NCBI GenBank assembly: GCA_012103455.1
Contig: WLWT01000003.1
Coordinates: forward strand, 1,159,154 to 1,223,153
DNA from: Gammaproteobacteria bacterium
GTDB taxonomy: Bacteria > Pseudomonadota > Gammaproteobacteria > HK1
Reading direction: 5' to 3'
Length of the DNA stretch: 64,000 bases
The number at the start of each line of letters is the position of its first letter. The stretch's first letter is position 1. A program made the translations under genes and the position numbers. A model generated the notes under the pieces. That model saw nothing but the letters and a program-made list of their open reading frames with translations, was not told where the DNA came from and did not search any database. Below are positions 16,035 to 25,736 of the stretch, one piece after another.

Positions 16035-17597
16035 TCAATACCATTTGTCTTTCATTTCTGATTTTCGCCGGGCGGCGTAGTCGTCAAGCGCTTCTGCCAC
16101 ACCAGGGTCAAGTGGCGGTTTCTCATAGGAATCGAGCATCGTTTTCCACCGAGCGTTCGCACGCTGCTCCAGCGTTTTGGAGCCCGCCTCGACCCACGTC
16201 TCATAAGGGCCTGCTTCTGGCAGTTCAGGCAGGAAATTGGCATCGCGGAAATGTCGAAGCGTATGCGCCGTTGACAAGAAGTTCTGGCCCGGACCAACCT
16301 CCTTGTACGCGTCGCGGCCCATCGCTTCGGTGTCAGTCGAGAAGCCCTGGACCATACGAATCATCGCCCCACAATGATCGAGGTCCATTACGAATTTCTC
16401 GTATGACATGGTTAAACCGCCTTCTAGCCAACCCGCTGCGTGCCAAACCTGATTGGCTCCGGACAAGATGGCCGCCCACATGGCGCTGGTGCTTTCCTGC
16501 ATCGCCTGACCGTCACCGGCATTCGCGGCGGTTAGCTGTCCGCCACCGGATCGGACAGGCACACCAAGATGTCGCCCCAACTGTGCTAGAGCAAAGGTGG
16601 TGAGGTTCGCTTCCGGTGAGCCAAATGTCAGGGCACCGGACTTAAGGTTCATGGTCGAGTGAAAGCTGCCGAACACACATGGACAACCTGGCCGGACCAG
16701 TTGGGTTAGAGCGATACCGACCATTCCCTCCGCCAGTGTTTGTGCGGCCATCGCTGCCGGGCCGAGTGGCCCCATAGCGCCTCCAAAAATGGCGGGGGAC
16801 ACGGCAACGCATTGATTCGCCGCAGCATAGACTCGTAGCGCTGCCGACATCGTGTCGTCGTAGACCAATGGTGAGTTCACATTGATGTTGGCTTGAACCA
16901 CTGCGTTTTTGTCCACGAAATCAGCGCCGTGGACAATTCTGGTCATTTCGATTGAATCACTCGCCCGCGACGCAGACGTGACACCGCCCATGAATGGCTT
17001 TGTTGACTGCGTTAGGTGAGCGTGGACCATGTCGAGATGCCGCTTGTTGACCGGCACATCGACCGGCTCGCACACCGTTCCGCCCGAGTGGTGTAGCCAC
17101 GGTGACATGTACGTCAGCCGAACGAAGTTGTGAAAGTCCTCCAGCGACGCGTATCTTCGCCCGCGATCCAGATCGGTCACGAATGGCGACCCGTAGCCAG
17201 GCATCAAAACGAGGTTCGAACCGCCGATACGCACGTTCTTCGATGCATCACGGCCATGCAGTGTGAATTCGCTGGGAGCCGTAGAACAAAGAGCACGAAC
17301 ATGGCCAGGGTCAAAGCGGACCGTGGCACCGTTCACGGTGGCGCCGGACTCCCGAAAGAGCGAGAGAGCGATATCATCGCCACGAAACTCGATTCCGATC
17401 TCCTGCAGTATCCAGTCAGCCTGTGCCTCGATCCGCTCCAGCGCTTCTGCCGTGAGAATTTCGTAGCTTGGAATTGCACGACCGGCCGGCCCGCGGCTCG
17501 AAATGGCGGGGTTACGGCCTGCTCTCCCGCCACTTCGCCGGCGTTTGACGACACCCCGCTCGCGGGCGTCAGCCTCGCCTGAGTGGAGCCTGCTCAC
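16035..17597 (-). CDS. Trimethylamine methyltransferase family protein (MttB superfamily, non-pyrrolysine)
   Basis: 520 aa from GTG 17597, no in-frame TAG, so not a pyrrolysine enzyme. Typical MttB-superfamily blocks are MPGYGSPFVTDLDRGRRYAS, STKPFMGGVTSASRASDS, INVNSPLVYDDTMS, RPGCPCVFGSFHSTMNL and GPGQNFLSTAHTLRHFRDA. Non-Pyl members include glycine-betaine methyltransferases that usually hand methyl groups to a corrinoid protein; none is encoded nearby, so the acceptor may be folate via the adjacent GcvT-like protein. Forms a two-gene operon with it. The first 30 residues are low-complexity and the start could be later. Confidence 0.8.
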   Translation of the reverse strand: MSRLHSGEADARERGVVKRRRSGGRAGRNPAISSRGPAGRAIPSYEILTAEALERIEAQADWILQEIGIEFRGDDIALSLFRESGATVNGATVRFDPGHVRALCSTAPSEFTLHGRDASKNVRIGGSNLVLMPGYGSPFVTDLDRGRRYASLEDFHNFVRLTYMSPWLHHSGGTVCEPVDVPVNKRHLDMVHAHLTQSTKPFMGGVTSASRASDSIEMTRIVHGADFVDKNAVVQANINVNSPLVYDDTMSAALRVYAAANQCVAVSPAIFGGAMGPLGPAAMAAQTLAEGMVGIALTQLVRPGCPCVFGSFHSTMNLKSGALTFGSPEANLTTFALAQLGRHLGVPVRSGGGQLTAANAGDGQAMQESTSAMWAAILSGANQVWHAAGWLEGGLTMSYEKFVMDLDHCGAMIRMVQGFSTDTEAMGRDAYKEVGPGQNFLSTAHTLRHFRDANFLPELPEAGPYETWVEAGSKTLEQRANARWKTMLDSYEKPPLDPGVAEALDDYAARRKSEMKDKWY

Positions 17598-17702
17598 TGG
17601 TATATCGACGTAGTTTTCATCACGCGCAGAGTGAGGCCCGCGCTAACGATAGGTAAAGCGAATTATCTTGCACTGTGCGTTCAAAAAAACTAAACGTAGC
17701 TT

Positions 17703-18371
17703 ATGAGGTTCAAACACTACGAAGGTTTGCGCACGTTCTGCGTGGTCGCCCGGCACGGACGGATTTCCTCGGCCGCGGAAGAACTCAACCTAACCAAGGG
17801 TGCAGTCAGCCATCAGCTCAAGGCGCTGGAGGCCGAACTTGGGTTTGACGTATTCGATCGACAGCCCCGGGGAGTTCGAACGACGCCCAAGGGGCAGCAT
17901 CTGCTCCATACCGCCCGGTCCGCCTTCGACATGCTCGATCGCCAGATTGGGAACCTTCGCGAAGAACAACGGCGAGCCGTGACCCTAGGGCTATCAACGT
18001 ATCTCGCGCCGCGCTGGCTTTCGTCACATCTGACAAGCTTTATCCAGGCTTATCCTGGCCTGCGGCTGCACATACAACCGATGGTCGATCTCTTTGACCT
18101 CAAACGCGAAGGAATAGACGTGGCGATCCGCTGGGGCAAAGGCGATTGGAACGACATGCTAATCGTGCCGCTATTCGGGTGCCCGGCGTTTCCCGTAGCC
18201 GCGCCTCGGATTTGTGACCGCCTCCGTGATGAGAGTATCGAAGACCTGATTGCCGATTTGACCCTGTTGGATGACACAGATGAGAGCACGGTATGGCCGG
18301 AGTGGCTGAATGCTGCCGAATTGCCGGCGTTCGCCCGGCGAGCGTCTCTGACAATTAGGTTGGCACAATAG
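17703..18371 (+). CDS. LysR-family regulator (GcvA-like), C-terminally truncated
   Basis: 222 aa against the usual 290-300. Residues 1-60 form the winged helix-turn-helix (ARHGRISSAAEELNLTKGAV, SHQLKALEAELGFDVFDRQP). The ligand-binding domain is readable (LGLSTYLAPRWLSSHLTSF, GIDVAIRWGKGDW) but stops after RRASLTIRLAQ, where the family normally continues for about 75 residues. The gene is divergent from mttB with 105 bp between, the classical position of a LysR regulator controlling that operon. The truncation may lock or abolish inducer response. Confidence 0.75.
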   Translation: MRFKHYEGLRTFCVVARHGRISSAAEELNLTKGAVSHQLKALEAELGFDVFDRQPRGVRTTPKGQHLLHTARSAFDMLDRQIGNLREEQRRAVTLGLSTYLAPRWLSSHLTSFIQAYPGLRLHIQPMVDLFDLKREGIDVAIRWGKGDWNDMLIVPLFGCPAFPVAAPRICDRLRDESIEDLIADLTLLDDTDESTVWPEWLNAAELPAFARRASLTIRLAQ

Positions 18372-19066
18372 ACGCATTATTCGCGCATCTGTGCATCAGT
18401 CGGGAATTAGCAATGCTTAGCACCGATCGCGATTTCGAAGGTGTGGCCTTTTGTTCGCTGCTGATGTTATGGAATCCCAAATGATTCCAGCCAAACACAA
18501 ACGCATGAGCTGTCTTTATGAATGATGGCGTCCCCAGGGGGAGGCCACGCTATTGCGGTGCTGTACGGAGTATCGTCGGTAGCACTAACGCGGTGTTTCA
18601 CGACCCGTCAACAAATGCCGTAACCATATGCAGTGGTGAGTGCAAGCTAAGGACCTGTAAGTCTCCCCGCACCGATTCATACAAGCGTGAAGCGAAATAA
18701 TTCCGCGTGCACCGCATCGCCAGCCATTTCGTACTCAATGGCCCGCTCAGTCATTCCGCTAAGCCGCCCTCGCGTGATGGGTTGAACCGCGCCGGCACAT
18801 TGCTTGTAGGATTATCGTTCGCCGACTCGAACTCGCTTGCTGGCGGTGGCCCCGATGGGCGTGGATGTTCGGGCCGGAGCCAATGGTCTTGGTCAAGTGA
18901 ACGCGGGGGACGAAGGCGCGTGCCAAGCCATTGGTCCTCGAACAGACCGACTCTGCTACGATGCCGATCATTACCCATATCCCGAACGGGTCCGCATTGG
19001 CGCGTGCGTGACCCCTGCGGGTCAGGATCGACTTCACCGTTGTGACGTATATGCAGGAGGAGAAAC
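18372..19066. other. No recognised gene
   Basis: Open frames exist on both strands but none has a convincing ribosome site or a recognisable product, and codon patterns look random. The missing 3' end of the LysR gene is not found here, so the left edge is probably a deletion scar. The last 20 bp hold the GGAGGAGAAAC ribosome site of the next gene. Confidence 0.4.
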
Positions 19067-20866
19067 ATGGCAAATAGCGCGGCTCACGAACAGAGCGCAC
19101 AGTTCCTCGATAACTTCGGCGGGGCGCTCGAGTCGGCGGACATCGAAGCCGCGACCGCACTGTTCGAGGAAGATGGCTACTGGCGCGACCTCGTAACGTT
19201 TACCTGGAACATCAAGACGCTAGAGGGTAAAGCGGCGATCGCCGAGATGTTGGGTACTCAGCTCGCCCAAGTCAAACCGAGCAATTGGTCCATCGACGAG
19301 TCAAAACCACCTAGCGAGGAAGACGGCATCGTCACCGCATGGTTCACGTTCGAGACCAACGTGGCTCGCGGCGAAGGATTGGTCCGGCTGCGTGACAACA
19401 AAGTCTGGACGCTGTTGACCGCGATGGTCGAACTAAAAGGCTTCGAGGAAACCAAAGGGGCGGCTCGGCCTCCAGGCGTGGCGCATGGCGCGTACCAAGA
19501 CCGCACGACCTGGAAAGAAGAGCGGGCGGCGGAAACACGTGCACTCGGCTACGACCGGCAACCTTACGCCGTCATCATCGGCGGCGGACAAGGCGGCATC
19601 GGCCTTGGTGCAAGGCTGCGGCAACTAGGCGTGCCGGCGATCATCATCGAGAAGAACAACCGTCCCGGCGACAGTTGGCGTAATCGCTACAAGTCGCTGT
19701 GTCTGCATGACCCGGTCTGGTACGACCACCTGCCATATCTACCCTTCCCGGACCATTGGCCGGTGTTCTCGCCCAAGGACAAGATCGGCGACTGGCTGGA
19801 GATGTATACGAAAGTCATGGAACTCAATTACTGGACGCGGTCAACCGCCCAGTCGGCCTCCTACGACGAGGCGAGTGGCGAATGGACCGTTGTCGTCGAT
19901 CGTGATGGCGCGGCGGTTGCGCTTCGTCCGAAGCAGCTCATTCTCGCCACCGGCATGTCGGGCAAGGCGAATATGCCGGACTTTCCTGGTATGGATAAGT
20001 TCCGGGGAGAGCAACACCACTCTTTCGAACATCCTGGCCCGGATGCGTACACCGGCAAGAGAGTGCTCGTCATCGGCTCCAACAACTCCGCGCACGATAT
20101 CTGCGCGGCGCTTTGGGAAAAAAGCGCGGATGTCACCATGGTCCAGCGCTCATCCACGCACGTCGTTCGTTCCGACACGCTCATGGAGATCGCTCTGGGC
20201 GCCCTCTATTCCGAGGAGGCCGTCAACGCCGGTGTCACGACCCATATGGCGGACATGATCTTCGCTTCATTGCCGTACAAAGTCCTACCCGCGTTGCAGA
20301 TCCCGCAGTATGAAGAGATGAAGCGCCGGGACTCGGAGTTTTATGCGGGATTGGAGAAGGCCGGTTTTTGGCTGGACTGGGGCGATGACGACTCGGGTCT
20401 GTTCATGAAGTACCTGCGTCGCGGTGCAGGCTATTACATCGACGTTGGCGCCAGTCAGCTGATCATTGATGGCAAGGTCAAACTGGCGCACGGTCAGGTC
20501 ACCGAGGTCACTGAATCAGGTGTGAAACTGGACAACGGACCCGAGTTACCTGCCGATCTCATCGTCTACGCGACCGGTTATGGCTCGATGAACGGATGGG
20601 CCGCGGATCTCATCGGACAGGCCGTCGCCGATAAGGTCGGCAAGTGCTGGGGGCTTGGTTCCGACACCACCAAGGATCCGGGGCCATGGGAAGGCGAGCA
20701 GCGCAACATGTGGAAGCCGACGCACCAGCAAGCGCTTTGGTTTCACGGCGGCAATCTGCACCAGTCGCGGCACTACTCCATCTACGTCGCCTTGCAACTG
20801 AAGGCTCGAATGGAAGGTATTCCAACGCCGGTGTTCGGTATGACACCGGTCCACCATCTACACTGA
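19067..20866 (+). CDS. SnoaL-like domain fused to FAD-dependent flavin monooxygenase
   Basis: 599 aa with a strong ribosome site (GCAGGAGGAGAAACATG). Residues 1-135 are a SnoaL/NTF2-like domain (SADIEAATALFEEDGYWRDL, GKAAIAEMLG). From about 160 a two-dinucleotide-domain flavoprotein follows: VIIGGGQGGIGLGARLRQLG binds FAD, GSNNSAHDICAALW binds NADPH, and VYATGYGSM closes the fold. This layout is that of class B flavin monooxygenases acting on N, S or C centres. Substrate unknown; proximity to the amine methyltransferase operon hints at nitrogen compounds, but that is inference. Confidence 0.82.
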   Translation: MANSAAHEQSAQFLDNFGGALESADIEAATALFEEDGYWRDLVTFTWNIKTLEGKAAIAEMLGTQLAQVKPSNWSIDESKPPSEEDGIVTAWFTFETNVARGEGLVRLRDNKVWTLLTAMVELKGFEETKGAARPPGVAHGAYQDRTTWKEERAAETRALGYDRQPYAVIIGGGQGGIGLGARLRQLGVPAIIIEKNNRPGDSWRNRYKSLCLHDPVWYDHLPYLPFPDHWPVFSPKDKIGDWLEMYTKVMELNYWTRSTAQSASYDEASGEWTVVVDRDGAAVALRPKQLILATGMSGKANMPDFPGMDKFRGEQHHSFEHPGPDAYTGKRVLVIGSNNSAHDICAALWEKSADVTMVQRSSTHVVRSDTLMEIALGALYSEEAVNAGVTTHMADMIFASLPYKVLPALQIPQYEEMKRRDSEFYAGLEKAGFWLDWGDDDSGLFMKYLRRGAGYYIDVGASQLIIDGKVKLAHGQVTEVTESGVKLDNGPELPADLIVYATGYGSMNGWAADLIGQAVADKVGKCWGLGSDTTKDPGPWEGEQRNMWKPTHQQALWFHGGNLHQSRHYSIYVALQLKARMEGIPTPVFGMTPVHHLH

Positions 20867-20872
20867 GCCGCA

Positions 20873-20900
20873 GCACCCCGGCGCACCGGCACCGGGGTGC
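20873..20900 (+). terminator. GC-rich hairpin after the flavin monooxygenase
   Basis: GCACCCCGG and CCGGGGTGC pair around a 10-nt loop just after the stop codon. There is no T-run, so it may be a weak terminator or an mRNA-stabilising stem. Confidence 0.45.
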
Positions 20901-21084
20901 TCATGGGTCTATCCGAACACAGCTCACCGGACCTGCGGAATCGCGTGGCTGATACCGCTAACCTAAAACGGCATGCCGTGCTTTATTTCTGGCGTGGCGA
21001 AGACTTCGTTAAAGGAAAATGATCTTGCCACAGCAGCCTATGTGATGGACACGCAGAAGTTCGAACCCTATGAGGATTAGCCGA

Positions 21085-22095
21085 TCAGCCCTGTCCATTG
21101 ACACAAGCCAATAACTGCGCTTCCCATTCCTCATTGACGCGTGTCGCGATAATTTCTATGCGACTTTCCAGGCAGTCATCGAGTTCAATCTCGGTGAGGG
21201 CATCGCTCGTCAGGTTGTAACCAAATATGCCTTGTTGGGTAATGAATATCGCTTTCATACGCTCAACAGAAAGGCTACTCAAAAAGCCAAACACCTTGTC
21301 TCGATCAAATAATTTACTCACATCAAAACGCCAACCGACACTTTCAAACCCCTCACCCTGATTCACCGCTTTGATATAACCACATTCGGGCATGGGGACT
21401 TCATTCAGATTAATGGGTTGAGCCGGATCGAGATGCTTGTGGACTGCATGCGATGTAGCAGCTGTTTTTCCTATCAATAGATCAGGTTTTAGAATACCTT
21501 GCTCTGTGAAAACTACTTTGGCCTTTGATGCCCCGCTGTCTTTTATAGAGTCCTTTACATAAGACTCAAGCCTGATTTTGTCCCCCGGATCGTATAGATC
21601 CTGCTTGTTACCCACGACAATATCCGCAATGGCAATTTGCTGGTTAAAAGTCGCGTGTTCTGTATAGCGTTTGTCCGCAAGTTTACGCGCATCGACCAGG
21701 GTCAGAATTTTTTGAATGGACAGCACATCGCGGTAGTGATCTTCCGATAACACCTGTAGCACTTCAACGGGGTGTCCCAGGCCTGTGGGTTCGATCAACA
21801 GGCGGTCGGGCTTGGCACGGGCGAGTAATAGGTTCAAAGCAATTTGCATCGGCAAGCTGGCGGCACAGCACATGCATCCACCCGGTACTTCACGAATGAA
21901 AACACCTTTGTCCTCAGCGTGCTGGCCTTGAAACAAACTGCCATCCACGCCGATCTCACCAAATTCGTTAACCAATACTGCCCATCTTTCATCGGCTGGC
22001 TTGTGTTTCAGCAAATGCAAGATAGCGGAGGTCTTTCCGACTCCTAAAAACCCGGTGATGATATTAGTGGGAACAGCCAGTATCTTCTTACTCAA
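21085..22095 (-). CDS. CobW/COG0523-type GTPase (metallochaperone family)
   Basis: 336 aa if it begins at TTG 22095 (SKKILAVPTNIITGFLGVGK). The G1 motif is GFLGVGKT, the zinc-binding signature GGCMCC, and the G4 motif NKQD; the CobW C-terminal domain (ERMKAIFITQQGIFGYNL) is present, so the GTPase is complete. Such proteins load zinc, cobalt or nickel onto client enzymes. The usual ATG seems absent: the IS4-type element begins within about 50 bp upstream and has probably replaced the promoter and perhaps the true start. Confidence 0.8.
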   Translation of the reverse strand: MSKKILAVPTNIITGFLGVGKTSAILHLLKHKPADERWAVLVNEFGEIGVDGSLFQGQHAEDKGVFIREVPGGCMCCAASLPMQIALNLLLARAKPDRLLIEPTGLGHPVEVLQVLSEDHYRDVLSIQKILTLVDARKLADKRYTEHATFNQQIAIADIVVGNKQDLYDPGDKIRLESYVKDSIKDSGASKAKVVFTEQGILKPDLLIGKTAATSHAVHKHLDPAQPINLNEVPMPECGYIKAVNQGEGFESVGWRFDVSKLFDRDKVFGFLSSLSVERMKAIFITQQGIFGYNLTSDALTEIELDDCLESRIEIIATRVNEEWEAQLLACVNGQG

Positions 22096-22109
22096 GTTTC
22101 GGGGTTTAA

Positions 22110-23707
22110 ACAGGATAAAAAATCGAATATAGGGTGTTGATTTAGAAGAAAAAGGGCCTTGCGCGCGGTATAATATCAGCTTACATAACAAAACATTGAT
22201 ACCGCGGAAGACCCCCATGAATGGTGACACAAAAAATAACGCCCTTCCATCGTTAGTAGAAGAAGTTCTCTCCGATCCCAAACACTGCCTTGATAATCTG
22301 TTTGCAGATACTTGGAATGTGCTGAAGTTTAACCGACTGATTAAAGCAGCGAACTTTACCAAGCGGAGTGGAATTGAGATAACACAGGCAGTATTTTTAC
22401 TGTGAGTGTGGAAATGGCTCAAGGTCTCCTCGATCGCTCTGTTTTGCCGCAAAGCGTTGAGCTTATTCAGTGAAGCGAAAAAGGATGTGATGTACGACCT
22501 GTTAAAGCGCGAAGATATCGATTGGCGAGCGTTCAATTATCAGGTCGCCAAGGAAATCCACACCCGGCACAAAGTGAGTGATAGTGCATTGAATGTGTTC
22601 GTCCTGGATGATTCAATCAAAACTCGGCGGGGCAAAAAGATGGAGGGTGTTTCCCGTCACTTTGACCCCGTCAGCGGCAAACCTGTAATGGGTCATCAGG
22701 TATTGACCTTGGGTCTGGCAACAGAAGAGGTGTTTATGCCATTGGATTGACAGCGGTTTATCAGCCAGAGCAAGGCGCAAGCTTTGAATCATCCGCACCA
22801 GGCGGGTAGTGTGGCGCAGGCTCGTTATGTTGAAGCGAGTACGCACGATAAACTGTCAATGGCCCAGGCCATGATGGCGCGAGCGATAGCTAACGGTGTG
22901 CAGGCGCAGTCCTTGGTAGCGGATGCGTGGTTCGGTAGCAAACGCATGATTGATATGGCCTTTTCGCTAGGTGTTTGCGCCATCTTGCGGATGAACAAAG
23001 GCAAGCTCAAGTACCGAGCGGTGAGCGACAAGGGGAAGGAAATTGAGTTGGACGCGAGGGAGCTTTATGCCCAGGCGGTTAGGGGTCAATGGAGAAAAGT
23101 GCAAGGATGACCGTGGAAGACAGTATCGAGGGAAGTGGAGTTGAATGTGTCGCAGGACACGAGAAGTGAACCCGATTGGAGGCAGGTGAAGTTGTTGTTT
23201 GTGCGCGGTGTGAAGGGGCCGGGTGAAGGGGACGTTGGCAAAAAGGACTGGGCGCTATTTGTGACGACAGATGTGGGTCTTAGCGTCAGTAAGATGCTAG
23301 AAATCTATGCGTTGCGATGGGGGATAGAGGTTTACTTCAAGGAAGCGAAGCAGCATCTAGGGTTTGTGACAGAGCAGACAAGGACTGTTTGTCTCGCACG
23401 TCGCTTCTATCCATTTGTGTGCGATTCGTTATTTGATGTTGGTTCATGCCAAGTTGACGACTCAAGAACTTCGCATTGGCGATGCAAGAGTCACTATACG
23501 AGATCAGCTCAATAGAGTGAGTTTTTTCGAACAATTGTGGGCGTTATTTCGAATGCTAATAGGTGAAACTTTACACGACATAGAAAAAGATCTTGGCTGT
23601 TCAGTGGCGACAGTTATGCAGAGTATTGAAGACCGTGTTAACGAATTTCTTGTTCAAAGCCTGCAATTGGACTCATTTACATTACGCATGGAAGATGGAT
23701 AGATATA
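22110..23707 (+). mobile_element. IS4-superfamily element, degraded and invaded by ISb
   Basis: The element holds one transposase frame from 22217 to 23702. Its right end is cut by an ISb fragment at 23708, and the left end is not sharply defined (between 22096 and about 22160). Confidence 0.6.
22217..23702 (+). pseudogene. IS4-type transposase with three in-frame TGA codons and one frameshift
   Basis: The frame from ATG 22217 runs to about 23390 with exactly three stops, all TGA (22403-22405, 22748-22750, 23108-23110), then shifts into the frame that ends at 23702. Motifs are FVLDDSIKTRRGKKMEGVSR, LVADAWFG and the Y(2)R(3)E(6)K-type YALRWGIEVYFKEAKQHLG. The flanking codons (MPLD*QRF, VQG*PWKT) show no consistent residue replaced by TGA. 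Non-functional under the standard code. Confidence 0.75.
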
Positions 23708-23911
23708 TACCCATCACACTTCAAGATGCGAACATCGGTGCATTAATAATGTGAAACCTATCAGTGATTCTTTTTCTCAATAAAGCCTTTCGTCTTCCAA
23801 TGCGCTTGAAAAAATTCAAAGAGGCTTCCCGAAAATCTAAAAACTTCTCATAGTACCGATTATAAGTAACCTCTTCATGCATCATTTTCCAAAGTCGCTC
23901 AATTGGATTTA
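23708..23911 (-). mobile_element. ISb copy 3, left-end fragment
   Basis: 204 bp of ISb beginning TACCCATCACACTTCAAGAT and stopping at the TA where ISa copy E begins. The breakpoint is the same nucleotide at which ISa copy F sits inside ISb copy 2 (53987-53988). The rest of ISb is missing on the other side of copy E. Confidence 0.85.
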
Positions 23912-23967
23912 CTACTTCGGCAAAAGATTACCCGACACAAATTGATAAAATATGTTATAGTGATGCT

Positions 23968-24283
23968 ATGAAAAAGACAGACGGTCGCTCACTGCCCCAT
24001 TCCGCGCGAGAAGCCATCCGCAGGCACGCGGTTGCGAAGTGTTATCGGGTGAAAGCCCTGAAAAAGTAATTCAAGCCCTCGGATTCCATCGTTCTTGCAT
24101 TGACGATTGCTTATCCAGGTATGAGCAAGGTGGTGGACAGGCGCTGTCCACCGGCAAGATCACGGGTCGCCCAAGAAATTTCCCGATGAATATGCGGATC
24201 GCTTACGTGAACGGGTTAAAACGAATCCGTTGCAATTGGATTTTCACGATGCCCTGTGGACGCGCTCGATGATTCAGATATGA
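23968..24283 (+). pseudogene. ISa copy E transposase, N-terminal half (frameshifted)
   Basis: Bases are lost near 24035 (GCGAAGTGTT where other copies read GCGCAAGTATT) and again near 24180, breaking the helix-turn-helix frame. Ends at the shared TGA. Confidence 0.75.
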
Positions 24284-24322
24284 CTGCAAGACAAATTTGG
24301 CATCGAAGTCAGCGAGCGCTCG

Positions 24323-24992
24323 GTGGGCAATAGCCTGTCTCGTTTGGGGATGAGTGCGCAGCGCCCTCGGTTTAAGGCATACGAGCCAGACCCTGCTCAG
24401 GTTAAGGTATGGTTAAAAGAAACTTGGCCTGAAGTACAACAAGAAGCGAAAAGGCGGCGAGCGCAGGTCTATTTTGGCGACGAATCGACGATCCGGTCGG
24501 ATTATCATCGTGGTACCACTTGGGGGGTACGGGGTGATACGCCGGTTGTAGCGAAAACGGGTCGGCGCTTTAGCGTGAATAGGCTGTCAGCCGTTTCGCC
24601 GAAGGGTCACCTGCGTTTCATGGTAACCGAATCGCGGGTAACCGCAGACGTTTTTATCGACTTTCCAAGGCGTTTGCTGCACAACGCCAAGCGGATCGAT
24701 CTATTGGGTTGTTGATGGCCATCCCATTCATCGAGCCAAGAAAGTGCAAGAATTTGTCCGCACTAGCCAAGGTAGGCTCACGTTAGTATGGTTACCGCCG
24801 TATTCACCGGAACTCAATCCTGATGAACGGGTATGGCATCACGTAAAAAGCCAACGAATTGGGCGGACAGTGGTGGCTACAAAGGAGCAACGGGTGGCCT
24901 TGGCTCGTTCGGTGTTGCACTCACTGCAACAGAATATGCAAATAATTAAACGGTTTTTCTATGAAAAGCATGTCAGATATATTCTGAATTGA
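24323..24992 (+). pseudogene. ISa copy E transposase, DDE half (frameshifted)
   Basis: An inserted G near 24693 ends the frame after HNAKRIDLLGC. The last third (24744-24992) continues in another frame and still holds ELNPDERVW. Confidence 0.75.
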
Positions 24993-25020
24993 TGTCGGGT
25001 AATTTTTTTCCGAATTAGTA

Positions 25021-25335
25021 AAAGAGCACCTTGAGAGTGGGTCGTTTAAAAAGACCGATAAAGAGCACTTATTAGCATCGGTCACTTATTTTAAAAATAA
25101 CCAATCCAAGATGCATTATTCTCGACCTCAGTCGGATAATTTACCGATTGGATCAGGTGTGACTGAAGCGGCTTGTAAAACATGGGTTAAGCAGCGCCTA
25201 TGCAACTCAGGGATGCGCTGGAAGGAGGCAGGGGCTCAAGCCGTTGTGTCATTGCGTGGTTTGACCCACACGGATGCTCGTTGGGATCAATGTTGGCGTA
25301 AGCTCGATCAATATGGGTTTGATTTAGCCGCTTAA
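25021..25335 (+). pseudogene. ISKra4-family transposase, C-terminal fragment
   Basis: SDNLPIGSGVTEAACKTWVK and QRLCNSGMRWKEAG are the conserved C-terminal block of ISKra4 transposases. Everything upstream is lost at the ISa copy E border (25018). Confidence 0.75.
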
Positions 25336-25394
25336 GTAGATCATATTGAGAGCATACCCTCATCAAAAAGCAGCACCAATCATGGGCCGGCCCT

Positions 25395-25736
25395 ATGTTT
25401 GGACTATGCAATGGGATCGCTACCGGCATAACGGGCTCATTCGTGGTCCCGGGAGTGATGTACCTCCAGGCCATCGGACTCAGTAAAGATGAACTCATTC
25501 AAGCGATGGGGATCCTATTCACCCTGTCCACTGTCGCGCTCGCCATCGCATTGCAAAACGCTAGCTTGTTAACGCTTGAATCCGGTATCGCTTCAGGGCT
25601 TGCCGTAGTGCCGGCAATCATCGGCATGATGGTGGGACAGCGGGTGCGTAGCCGTTTGTCCGAAGCCGCGTTTAGACGTTATTTTCTGCTCTCACTGGGC
25701 GCACTCGGTCTTTACATCATCATCAATGCTGCTTAA
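25395..25736 (+). pseudogene. TauE/SafE-family permease, C-terminal half
   Basis: About 113 codons with four hydrophobic segments: GIATGITGSFVVPGVMYLQA, the glycine-rich TSUP repeat, then FRRYFLLSLGALGLYIII at the end. A complete TSUP permease has about 250 residues; the first half is missing beyond the ISKra4 debris. It is convergent with hpaB, overlapping by 4 nt. A complete paralogue lies at 29412. Confidence 0.7.

Larger units (their letters stand above)
23912..25018 (+). mobile_element. IS630-family element ISa, copy E (decayed)
   Basis: Full length with TA at 23910-23911 and 25019-25020, but flanked by unrelated DNA: an ISb fragment on the left and an ISKra4-type transposase tail on the right. 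It carries extra damage beyond the common TGA (24281-24283). Confidence 0.9.

Noticed and set aside
22217..23110. Genetic code with TGA as tryptophan
   Set aside because: Intact host genes in the window end in TGA, Trp is encoded by TGG throughout, and one TGA replaces a leucine codon of a sister IS copy.
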